The translations under genes were made by a program, and so were the position numbers. Under the pieces are notes generated by a model, which saw nothing but the letters and a program-made list of their open reading frames with translations, made no database searches and had not been told where the DNA came from. This document shows positions 18,014-24,848 of a stretch of DNA of 64,000 bases, piece by piece (positions within the stretch are counted from its first letter, which is position 1; the number at the start of each line of letters is the position of its first letter). Source of the DNA: Hyphomicrobium_A sp036559705. Lineage in GTDB: Bacteria > Pseudomonadota > Alphaproteobacteria > Rhizobiales > Hyphomicrobiaceae. The stretch lies in assembly GCA_036559705.1 (NCBI GenBank), contig DATBSP010000048.1, positions 9,025 to 73,024 of the forward strand, in the 5' to 3' direction.

Positions 18014-18831
18014 CACCAGCTCCCCGACGAACCGCCGCCGCCGAAGTCGCCGCCGCCACCCGACCATCCGCCCCCGCCGCCCCCGCCGCCCGACCAGCCG
18101 CCGCCCCAGCCGCCTGAGTTTCCTGGCACTACGACCGGTCCGCCGCGGCGCCGCCGGCCGCCCACTGCTTGCGGCGCGTTGTTGATGGATTGCACGATGG
18201 CGTAGAGAATAAACAACACGACGCAGAGCCAAAACACGATGAGGACGATCGACCAGAAGTCGAGGTCGCCGCCCCGCGCCTGCCGCGCGCGTTCCTTTAC
18301 CTCCTCAGCATCTCCGAGCAGGACGTCCTTGATGTCGCGCACGCCGGCACGGATGCCGGCGGAGAAGTTGCCGCGTCGGAACTCCGGCAGGATCGCGTTC
18401 TGGATTATGAGGCTCGACATGGCGTCGGTCATCACGGGCTCTAGCCCGCGGCCGACCTCGATACGCACCTTGCGCTCGTTCGGCGCCACGATCAGCAGGA
18501 TGCCGTTGTCCTTATCCTTCTGCCCGATGCCCCATTTGCGGCCGAGCCGATAGCCGTAATCCTCGATTGGGTAGCCCTGCAGCGTTTTGAGGGTGACGAC
18601 GGCGACCTGGTCGGTCGACGTTTTCTCCAGAGCAGCGAGCTCCGCCTGGATGGCCGTGTAGTCGTCGGCACTCAGCAGGCCGGCCTCGTCGGTGATGCGG
18701 CTGGTGAGCACCGGAAACGTCGGCTCGGCTTGCGCCGCGCCGACAGTGGCGAGCCACAACATGGCAACGAGCAATGCTGCGGCCGCACGAGGCGCCCAGC
18801 TCAAAGGCGAAGCGCACCGAGCCGCAGGCAT
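18013..18831 (-). CDS. YgcG-like TPM domain protein with Gly-rich tail
   Basis: A 272-aa envelope protein with a signal peptide (LLVAMLWLATVGAAQA), a periplasmic TPM domain (SRITDEAGLLSADDYTAIQ, VAVVTLKTLQGYPIEDYGYRLG, NGILLIVAPNERKVRIEVG), one membrane helix (FWSIVLIVFWLCVVLFILYAI) and a Gly/Trp/Ser-rich tail. A GAGGAGA ribosome site precedes the ATG. YgcG proteins usually occur with LemA, as here; TPM domains have been proposed to bind metals or act in photosystem/membrane assembly, but the bacterial role is unclear. Confidence 0.9.
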   Translation of the reverse strand: MPAARCASPLSWAPRAAAALLVAMLWLATVGAAQAEPTFPVLTSRITDEAGLLSADDYTAIQAELAALEKTSTDQVAVVTLKTLQGYPIEDYGYRLGRKWGIGQKDKDNGILLIVAPNERKVRIEVGRGLEPVMTDAMSSLIIQNAILPEFRRGNFSAGIRAGVRDIKDVLLGDAEEVKERARQARGGDLDFWSIVLIVFWLCVVLFILYAIVQSINNAPQAVGGRRRRGGPVVVPGNSGGWGGGWSGGGGGGGGWSGGGGDFGGGGSSGSW

Positions 18832-18856
18832 CGTTCGTCTCCTCTAGGGAGCGGCC

Positions 18857-19486
18857 CTATTGCTTCGTGCCGAAGTCGACCTTGGGCGCCTTCATTTCCT
18901 CGGCGGCAATGTCGAAGGTGGCCATTTCCTTGGCCGAAGGATACATGACCGCGCGCCAGATGCGGCCGGGGAACGTGGTGATTTCGGTGTTATAGGCGCG
19001 CACCGCCTCGATGTAGTCGCGCCGCGCGATGGCAATGCGGTTTTCGGTGCCCTCGATCTGGCTCTGCAGGGTGAGGAAGTTCTGTCCCGATTTGATGTCC
19101 GGGTAGCGTTCGACCACGGCGAGCAGCCGGCCTAGCGCGCCGCCGAGCTGGTTCTGCGCTTCCTGGAATTTCTGCATCGCCTCGGGGTTGGTGAGGATGT
19201 CCGGCGGAACATTGATTTGGGCTTGCGTCGCCTTGGCACGCGCTTCGACGACGTCGGTGAGCACCGTCTTCTCTTGCTCGGCGAAGCCCTTGACGGTCTC
19301 GACGAGGTTGGGAATGAGGTCGGCACGCCGCTTGTACTGGCTGAGCACCTCGGACCAGGCCGCCTTGGCGTTCTGCTCGTAGGTGGGGATTGTGTTGATG
19401 CCGCAGCCGGCGAGCGCAAGGCACATCGCAGACAGCAAAATCGCGGCGAAGGGGCGGGCGATACGAAGCGCCGACACGTGGGCCAT
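18857..19486 (-). CDS. lemA: LemA family lipoprotein
   Basis: A 209-aa protein with a lipobox-type signal (LSAMCLALAGC, cleavage before Cys) and a long helical LemA domain (YEQNAKAAWSEVLSQYKRR, DLIPNLVETVKGF, NQLGGALGRLLAVVERYPDI, LQSQIEGTENRIAIARRDYIEAVRAYN). GGAGG lies about 10 nt before the ATG. First gene of the lemA-TPM-TPM operon. LemA proteins are membrane-linked and of unknown molecular function; the constant pairing with TPM proteins suggests one complex. Confidence 0.92.
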   Translation of the reverse strand: MAHVSALRIARPFAAILLSAMCLALAGCGINTIPTYEQNAKAAWSEVLSQYKRRADLIPNLVETVKGFAEQEKTVLTDVVEARAKATQAQINVPPDILTNPEAMQKFQEAQNQLGGALGRLLAVVERYPDIKSGQNFLTLQSQIEGTENRIAIARRDYIEAVRAYNTEITTFPGRIWRAVMYPSAKEMATFDIAAEEMKAPKVDFGTKQ

Positions 19487-19733
19487 GGCGAAAAAGCCTC
19501 CAGAGGAACCGGAACAGCGGCTTTGTCCTAGTAACAGTTAAAGGCCGGAGCAAGCCCGTTGGCGTGTGGCGAGGGTTTACGGGCCGTTATTGCACGGGCT
19601 TCAAGTGTGCGTCGCCACGTACGATTGAGGCGCGTTCCCATGGTTGCCATATTCGCGCGTCATGCAGAGGGCTGGGGTCCTTTCGTGGCAGCGTGGGACA
19701 GGGCAAATGGGCGCGGTGGGGAAGTCCGGCAGC

Positions 19734-20606
19734 ATGCGCAATTCGATCGCGGTAATGAACACCAAGGGCGGCGTCGGCAAGTCAACGCTCGTGCTGGCGC
19801 TTGCCGAGACGATTTCGGCCTATCACGGCAAGAACGTGCTGGTGATCGACAGCGACGCCCAGGCCAGCGTGTCGAGCATGCTGATGTCGGTGTCGAGCCT
19901 GTACAAGCTGCAGTCGGAAGGCGCAACCATCGTCGACTACCTGCACGGCCGCGTGCTCAAGAACCAAGTGATCGACTGGCCCAAGTTCATCGTCCGCAAC
20001 GTCTCCGACGTCGACGATGCGCGCTCGCTCTTCATGCTGCCGAGTGACATGCAACTCACGCTGCTCGAGCGGGAGGTGTCGAAGGAGAATTTGCACGGCA
20101 AGCTGCGCGAGGTGATCGGCGAGTTGCTCACCGGCGTGCGCCGCGTGTTCGATGTCATACTGATTGACTGCCCGCCCGGCCTCTCCGTGCTCACCGAGTG
20201 CTGGCTGCGCGAGGCTGACTTCCACATCTCACCGACCAAGGCCGACTACGTTTCTGTCTGCGGGCTCGAGGTGTTCCGCCGCTTCAAGGGTCTAAATCCC
20301 GAGATGGGCTTTGCCGAGAACCTCGGTGTCATCGTCAATATGAAGGAGGCCAATTCCGTCTCCGACGAGGAATATCACCGCTGGTTGCAGGACAACCCGG
20401 AGAACGCCTGCTTTGCGCAGGCCATTCCGCGCATGCCCGCCCTGCAGGATGCCGCCAATTTCCAGAACTACGAGCGCAGCTACCTCGCCAAATACCCCGG
20501 TCAGGTGGGCACGGCCGTGCGCGCGCTGACCGATGAGGTCATGACGCGCCTTGGCCGTGGCGCCGCCAGGGTCGAGGTCAAGGCGCCGGCCGCCGCGACC
20601 GCCTGA
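19734..20606 (+). CDS. ParA-family ATPase (orphan)
   Basis: A 290-aa ParA/MinD-type ATPase with the deviant Walker A motif MNTKGGVGKSTLVLALAE, Walker A' NVLVIDSDAQASV and Walker B VILIDCPPGLS. No ParB-like gene or centromere-like repeat is visible, so it is not the chromosomal parA. Orphan members of this family position proteins or protein clusters in the cell. ATG 19734 follows GGGGAAG; ATG 19707 is an alternative. The next gene encodes a small secreted protein. Confidence 0.8.
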   Translation: MRNSIAVMNTKGGVGKSTLVLALAETISAYHGKNVLVIDSDAQASVSSMLMSVSSLYKLQSEGATIVDYLHGRVLKNQVIDWPKFIVRNVSDVDDARSLFMLPSDMQLTLLEREVSKENLHGKLREVIGELLTGVRRVFDVILIDCPPGLSVLTECWLREADFHISPTKADYVSVCGLEVFRRFKGLNPEMGFAENLGVIVNMKEANSVSDEEYHRWLQDNPENACFAQAIPRMPALQDAANFQNYERSYLAKYPGQVGTAVRALTDEVMTRLGRGAARVEVKAPAAATA

Positions 20607-20643
20607 GGGGCGACAGCTTTTCCGCGGGATGCTAGGGTTTGCC

Positions 20644-21078
20644 ATGTTGCGAACATGCACCCTGCTTCCGGCCCTCCTCCTGCTCGTCGAGCCGGCCATT
20701 GCCATCGAGGTGAAGAGCTGCGAGGACGCGAATGTCGGCCTCACCGAGCTAATCCCTCCGGTCGGCAAGAACAGCCGCACCTACAAGGACGACAAGATCA
20801 GCGTCTACGTGGTCGACACCGTCGAGCCGGCGTGCTGCGCGGCAGGCATTGCGATCGTCATCCCCGACATCGCGGACGAACTTGGCGGCAACAAGTGCCT
20901 TGCTGTCGTGGGCGTCGCTTCGGTGCAGTTTGATGAGGTCGTCACCGAGGACGACCCCGCCAAGGGTTTGCTGATCACGATACCGACGCGTGTGTTCAAC
21001 GAGGCCGCCGATTCGGCGCCGGGGGAACCGATGCGGCTGCGCGTCAACGTCGAGAAGGGCACACTGGTCGCCGAATAG
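20644..21078 (+). CDS. Secreted protein of unknown function
   Basis: A 144-aa protein with a signal peptide (MLRTCTLLPALLLLVEPAIA) and a mature part with Cys in KSCED, EPACCAA and NKC, suggesting disulfides. I recognise no family. An in-frame ATG at 20629 could be the start instead. It follows the ParA gene by 37 nt on the same strand and may be co-transcribed. Confidence 0.6.
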   Translation: MLRTCTLLPALLLLVEPAIAIEVKSCEDANVGLTELIPPVGKNSRTYKDDKISVYVVDTVEPACCAAGIAIVIPDIADELGGNKCLAVVGVASVQFDEVVTEDDPAKGLLITIPTRVFNEAADSAPGEPMRLRVNVEKGTLVAE

Positions 21079-21215
21079 AGCCGCTTTCGAAAGCTGAGAG
21101 ATTTTCGCGGCTGCGCTTGGTTTTACGTGCAATTCGAGTTTATTTTTTGTTAGCAGGAACTATCAACTTCCGTCCCGCTTCTCATTGAGAATTCGACGAG
21201 ATTCGGGGGCCACCC

Positions 21216-21491
21216 ATGAGCAAAACTTTCGCAGCAGAGCTGGTACGGCGCCTCGCGCCGGACCTCAGAAACGAGCTCGTCGTGCAGTCCATTCTCCCGC
21301 TGGAGATCAAGCTGCATCTCGAGCGCCTGAAGTTGACGGAGCTGATCCGTGCAGCGAGCGAGACAGCAGGGCATTCAGCGGCCGCAAGTCAGCGCTGCTG
21401 CTCGTCCGGCGCGATTCCTACTGCGACCTATTCTGAGAAATTGGAGCGGGCGAACGGATTTGAACCGTCGACCCTCACGTTGGCAACGTGA
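21216..21491 (+). CDS. Doubtful small ORF running antisense into tRNA-Gly
   Basis: A 91-codon frame beginning MSKTFAAELVRRLAP. Its first 55 codons could encode a helical peptide, and GGGGG lies upstream of the ATG, but the last codons (ANGFEPSTLTLAT) are simply the antisense translation of the tRNA-Gly gene, a well-known artefact in bacterial annotation. It may be a real short gene whose 3' end overlaps the tRNA, or nothing. Confidence 0.2.
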   Translation: MSKTFAAELVRRLAPDLRNELVVQSILPLEIKLHLERLKLTELIRAASETAGHSAAASQRCCSSGAIPTATYSEKLERANGFEPSTLTLAT

Positions 21492-21516
21492 TGCTCTACC
21501 CCTGAGCTACGCCCGC
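21442..21516 (-). tRNA. tRNA-Gly (anticodon GCC)
   Basis: On the minus strand a 75-nt cloverleaf folds completely: acceptor GCGGGCG/CGCCCGC, D-arm GCTC-AGGGGTA-GAGC, anticodon arm TCACG-TTGCCAA-CGTGA with anticodon GCC, a 5-nt variable loop, T-arm GACGG-TTCAAAT-CCGTT, discriminator T and an encoded CCA. All stems pair without mismatch. Confidence 0.97.
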
Positions 21517-21630
21517 ATCCATTGGGTAACGGCGCCGCTGAGAGCGGCGGACCCGCCTTATGGCGCAACTGCGCGGCCTTTGCAAGGCACCCAACGCGGC
21601 GGTGCAATTTTGCGCGCGAAGCCCCGTTTT

Positions 21631-22041
21631 TTAGCCCTTCTCGCCGGTCCCCGCCTTGAAGTAGCTCTTCAAGCTGCACTGCGAGTAGCCGCCGTCGGAA
21701 AACAGCTTCTTGATCTCCTTCAGCGCTGCCTCGCGCGTGGAACCGACGGCCGCGGCACAGCCGGTTTTGGGATCGGTGCAGCACATGACTGCAAAGATGT
21801 GGTCCATGCCGTTGGTGCTGGCCGGCGTGTCGGCACAGGTTGAGGAGACCTGCTTGCAGGCGAGCACGGCAAGTTTCTTTGCCTGATCCTTGCTGGTCGC
21901 CCAGACGACCGAGGAAGAATTTTCGAGGTTGGGAGCAATGGCCGCCCAGCGATCCTGGGCGGTGGCCTGACTCGGAAGCAAGCTCAGCATGAGTAGCGCC
22001 GTGGCGGCGGTCGTTATGCGCACTAGGGCTGTGGCGGACAT
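21631..22041 (-). CDS. Secreted DUF4189-like protein
   Basis: A 136-aa protein with a signal peptide (ITTAATALLMLSLLPSQATA) and a mature domain of the DUF4189 type: it opens with WAAIAPNLENSSSVVWATS and repeats an Ala-rich helix plus Cys pattern (LACKQVSSTC, VMCCTDPKTGC, SQC). Six mature Cys suggest disulfides. The ATG at 22041 is preceded by AGGAGAT; the frame extends six codons further upstream. Function unknown. Confidence 0.65.
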   Translation of the reverse strand: MSATALVRITTAATALLMLSLLPSQATAQDRWAAIAPNLENSSSVVWATSKDQAKKLAVLACKQVSSTCADTPASTNGMDHIFAVMCCTDPKTGCAAAVGSTREAALKEIKKLFSDGGYSQCSLKSYFKAGTGEKG

Positions 22042-22201
22042 CGGATCTCCTGCGGTCACGGCAAAGGGATGCTACCGCTGGCCACATCGGCCAGCAAGCG
22101 GGGCCCCGCGCATGAATGAAAGGAATTCGGGTGCGAAGCCAATTGGCGACACGCGCCTCGGCGACTAAGTAGGGACAAACATTTAGCTTGAATCCCGCCC
22201 A

Positions 22202-22714
22202 ATGCCCGCATCCCGCCAAGAGCTGTTCGACCGGCTTGCCGACCTCGGCATTGAAACGAGGACGGTGGAGCACGAGCCGGTGTTCACGGTGGCAGAAAGC
22301 AGCCAGCTCGAACGGGAGTTGTCGGGAGCGCACACCAAGAACTTGTTCTTGAAGGACGAGGACGGCTCGCTGTTTCTAGTCGTCGCTATGGCTTCGACAC
22401 GCGTGGATCTCAAAGCACTGGCAAAGACTTTGCGAGCAGGCCGTTTCAGCTTCGGCAAATCCGATCTGCTGTTGGAGGCGCTCGGCGTGCCACCGGGATC
22501 GGTCACCGCCTTCGCTGTCATCAACGATAGGACGCAGCGCGTACGCCTCATCATCGATGCGGAGCTGATGGAGCACGACACGATCAACTGCCATCCACTG
22601 GAGAACACAGCGACGACCAACATTGCACGGGACGACCTTTTGCGGTTCATTCGCACCTGCGGACATGAACCGACGATTGCCGCTCTCAGCAGCGCTGCCC
22701 CGATGGGGTCGTAA
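22202..22714 (+). CDS. Prolyl-tRNA editing protein (YbaK/ProXp-ala-like)
   Basis: A 170-aa freestanding editing domain of the YbaK/INS family. The segments TVEHEPVFTVAES, HTKNLFLKD, LKALAKTLRAGRFSFG, LGVPPGSVTAFAVIND and INCHPLENTATTNIARDDLLRF match the PrdX/ProXp-ala group, which hydrolyses Ala-tRNA(Pro) in trans. It is cytoplasmic. The family is clear from the K-N-L-F-L-K motif; the precise tRNA specificity is inferred. Confidence 0.9.
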   Translation: MPASRQELFDRLADLGIETRTVEHEPVFTVAESSQLERELSGAHTKNLFLKDEDGSLFLVVAMASTRVDLKALAKTLRAGRFSFGKSDLLLEALGVPPGSVTAFAVINDRTQRVRLIIDAELMEHDTINCHPLENTATTNIARDDLLRFIRTCGHEPTIAALSSAAPMGS

Positions 22715-22900
22715 TTGCCTGGGGGCTGCGGAAAAACACCGCTGGCCCCCTGACTTGCGGTTCGCGCCGGTCATCACGATGTGCGGTTGAACGGGTGTGC
22801 CCGCATGTCGTCATTGCGGAGCTAAATTGGGCGCCAAATGCATTTTTGCTATTGAGTGGCCGCCGACGCTAAGCTCAGGTCTCGCCGCGAGGAGACAGAT

Positions 22901-23812
22901 ATGGAATTCGGGTTGAAGGCAGCGCCGGCTGGCGCCAGCGATGCCGACATCATCAAGGACTCGACGACGGCAAGCTTCGCCAAGGACGTCATCGAAGCGT
23001 CGCGTGCGGTGCCGGTGATCGTCGACTTTTGGGCTGCGTGGTGCGGGCCATGCAAACAGCTGACACCCGTGCTCGAAAAGGTCGTCAAGAGTTATGGCGG
23101 CAAGGTGCGGCTCGTTAAGGTCAACGTCGATGAGCACCCGGGCATTGCCGGGCAGCTGCGCGTGCAGTCATTGCCCACCGTGTATGCGTTCCGTGACGGC
23201 CGTCCGCTCGACGGGTTCATGGGCGCGCAGCCGGAGAGCGCCATCCGCGCCTTCGTCGATCGGCTCGTTGGCGAGGAAGCCGAGGCTGATGTTGCCACCG
23301 TCTTGGCGACCGCCGAGCAGGCGTTGGAGGTAGGCGACGTGCAAGCCGCGGCAGAAATCTTCGCGGCCGTCCTGCAGGAGCACAAGCAAAATCCAGCAGC
23401 CCTCGCCGGCCTCGCCCGCTGCTATCTGCAGACCGGCGATATCGATCGCGCCGAGCAGATGATCGCCCTGGTGCCGCCGGAGGAGAAGAAGGTCGCCGCC
23501 GTCGAGCAGGTGAAGGCCGCGCTGGAGCTGGCGCGCAAAGCGCCGAAGGCCGATCAGCAGGGCGAACTCGAGCAAAAGCTCGCGGCTAATCCCACCGATC
23601 AGCAGGCGCGCTTTGACCTCGCCGTCGCTCTGGCGGCGCGTGGTCAGAAAGCGCAGGCCGTCGAACACTTGCTGGAGCTCGTGCGCCGCGACCGCAATTG
23701 GAATGACGAGGCCGCACGCAAGCAGCTCGTGCAGCTCTTCGAGGCTTGGGGGTTCAAGGATCCTGCGGCGATCGACGGCCGGCGCCGACTTTCATCTTTG
23801 CTCTTTTCATAG
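22901..23812 (+). CDS. CnoX/YbbN-like thioredoxin with TPR domain
   Basis: A 303-aa chaperedoxin: an N-terminal thioredoxin fold (VIVDFWAAWCGPCKQLTPVLE, active Cys48 and Cys51) followed by TPR-like helices (AAEIFAAVLQEHKQNPAALAGLARCYLQTGDI; NPTDQQARFDLAVALAARGQ). An intact CGPC is unlike E. coli YbbN and like the Caulobacter CnoX group, which has oxidoreductase activity as well as holdase function under oxidative stress. GAGGAG precedes the ATG. Confidence 0.9.
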   Translation: MEFGLKAAPAGASDADIIKDSTTASFAKDVIEASRAVPVIVDFWAAWCGPCKQLTPVLEKVVKSYGGKVRLVKVNVDEHPGIAGQLRVQSLPTVYAFRDGRPLDGFMGAQPESAIRAFVDRLVGEEAEADVATVLATAEQALEVGDVQAAAEIFAAVLQEHKQNPAALAGLARCYLQTGDIDRAEQMIALVPPEEKKVAAVEQVKAALELARKAPKADQQGELEQKLAANPTDQQARFDLAVALAARGQKAQAVEHLLELVRRDRNWNDEAARKQLVQLFEAWGFKDPAAIDGRRRLSSLLFS

Positions 23813-23848
23813 GCTTCAACGCCGCCAAGGCGGAAGGATTAAAGACCA

Positions 23849-24532
23849 GTGTCCCCGACCGATCGCTACCGGCGTCCGGCAGACCTTCCGCCACGCATTC
23901 CCGTATTTCCACTGCGCGGTGCCATCCTCTTGCCGCGCGCGACGCTGCCGCTCAACGTTTTCGAGCCTCGCTACCTTGAGATGCTCGACGCCGTGATGGC
24001 AGGGGACAGGCTAATAGGAATCATCCAGCCGGCGACGGGAGACGCAGTCGAGGACGAGGAAAGTCCGCGCGCGCCCGTTGGGCTGCGCAACGTCGGATGT
24101 GTCGGACGCGTGACGAGCTATCAGGAAGTCGATCACGCGCGGCGGATGATTACGTTGACCGGCGTGATGCGCTACGACGTGCTCGACGAGGCGGTGACCG
24201 ATCTGCCGTACCGTGTGATGAGCGTGAGCTACGATCGCTATGCTACGGATTTGAGCGAGGGACTCGGCGAGGAGCAGGTCGACCGGCCCAACCTGTTGCG
24301 CGTCTTGCGCTCCTATCTCGATGCCAACAAGCTCGAAGCCGATTGGGCCGCCATTCAGCGCGCCTCGAGCGAGTTCTTGATCAACGCGCTGTGCGTGATG
24401 TGCCCCTACGGCCCAGAGGAGAAGCAGGCGTTGCTGGAGGCGGCGGATCTAAAGTGCCGCGCCGATGTGCTTGTTGCTCTCGCGGAGATGGAGCTTGCAT
24501 CCAGCGGCAGCAGCGGCACGACTTTGCAATAG
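23849..24532 (+). CDS. LON substrate-binding-domain protein
   Basis: A 227-aa protein equal to the N-terminal (LAN) domain of Lon protease without ATPase or peptidase: IPVFPLRGAILLPRATLPLNVFEPRYLEMLDAVMAG at the start is diagnostic. Such stand-alone proteins follow the YbbN-type thioredoxin in many alphaproteobacteria, as here (36-nt gap), suggesting a joint protein-quality role. GTG start after GGAAGGA. Confidence 0.9.
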   Translation: MSPTDRYRRPADLPPRIPVFPLRGAILLPRATLPLNVFEPRYLEMLDAVMAGDRLIGIIQPATGDAVEDEESPRAPVGLRNVGCVGRVTSYQEVDHARRMITLTGVMRYDVLDEAVTDLPYRVMSVSYDRYATDLSEGLGEEQVDRPNLLRVLRSYLDANKLEADWAAIQRASSEFLINALCVMCPYGPEEKQALLEAADLKCRADVLVALAEMELASSGSSGTTLQ

Positions 24533-24550
24533 GCGAGTGGAGGCGATCGC

Positions 24551-24757
24551 GTGTCCGGTGCTGCAGACCAAAAGATCGATCCCAAGCTGCTCGAGGTTCT
24601 TGTCTGTCCGCTGACCAAGACAACGCTCGAGTACGATGCTGCTGCGCAGGAGCTCATCAGCCGCGCCGCTGGGCTGGCCTTTCCGATCCTCGAAGGTATT
24701 CCGCGTATGCGGCTCGAGGATGCGCGCCGCCTCGACGAAGGACTGCGCCGCACATAG
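24551..24757 (+). CDS. Trm112 family protein
   Basis: A 68-aa protein matching Trm112/YcaR: LLEVLVCPLTKTTLEYD at the N-terminus and ISRAAGLAFPILEGIPRMR at the C-terminus. Only one Cys remains, so a zinc site is not complete. Trm112 proteins activate methyltransferases; the bacterial partner here is unknown. GTG start 18 nt after the LON-domain gene. Confidence 0.9.
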   Translation: MSGAADQKIDPKLLEVLVCPLTKTTLEYDAAAQELISRAAGLAFPILEGIPRMRLEDARRLDEGLRRT

Positions 24758-24848
24758 CGGACTAAGGTCAGCTGTTAACCAACTCGCTTCAGCGTTTCGA
24801 AACGCCGGTGTGATTGCCTCGCACCCGACGTTGAGTGTTGCGTAATGG

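Noticed and set aside
19734..20606. ParA gene as a sign of an integrated plasmid or the chromosome origin region
   Set aside because: No parB, parS-like repeats, repABC, dnaA or gidA genes accompany it.
22721..22750. GC-rich hairpin after the prolyl-tRNA editing gene
   Set aside because: GGGGGC/GCCCCC arms can pair, but the inner stem has a bulge and no T-tract follows, so I do not call it a terminator.
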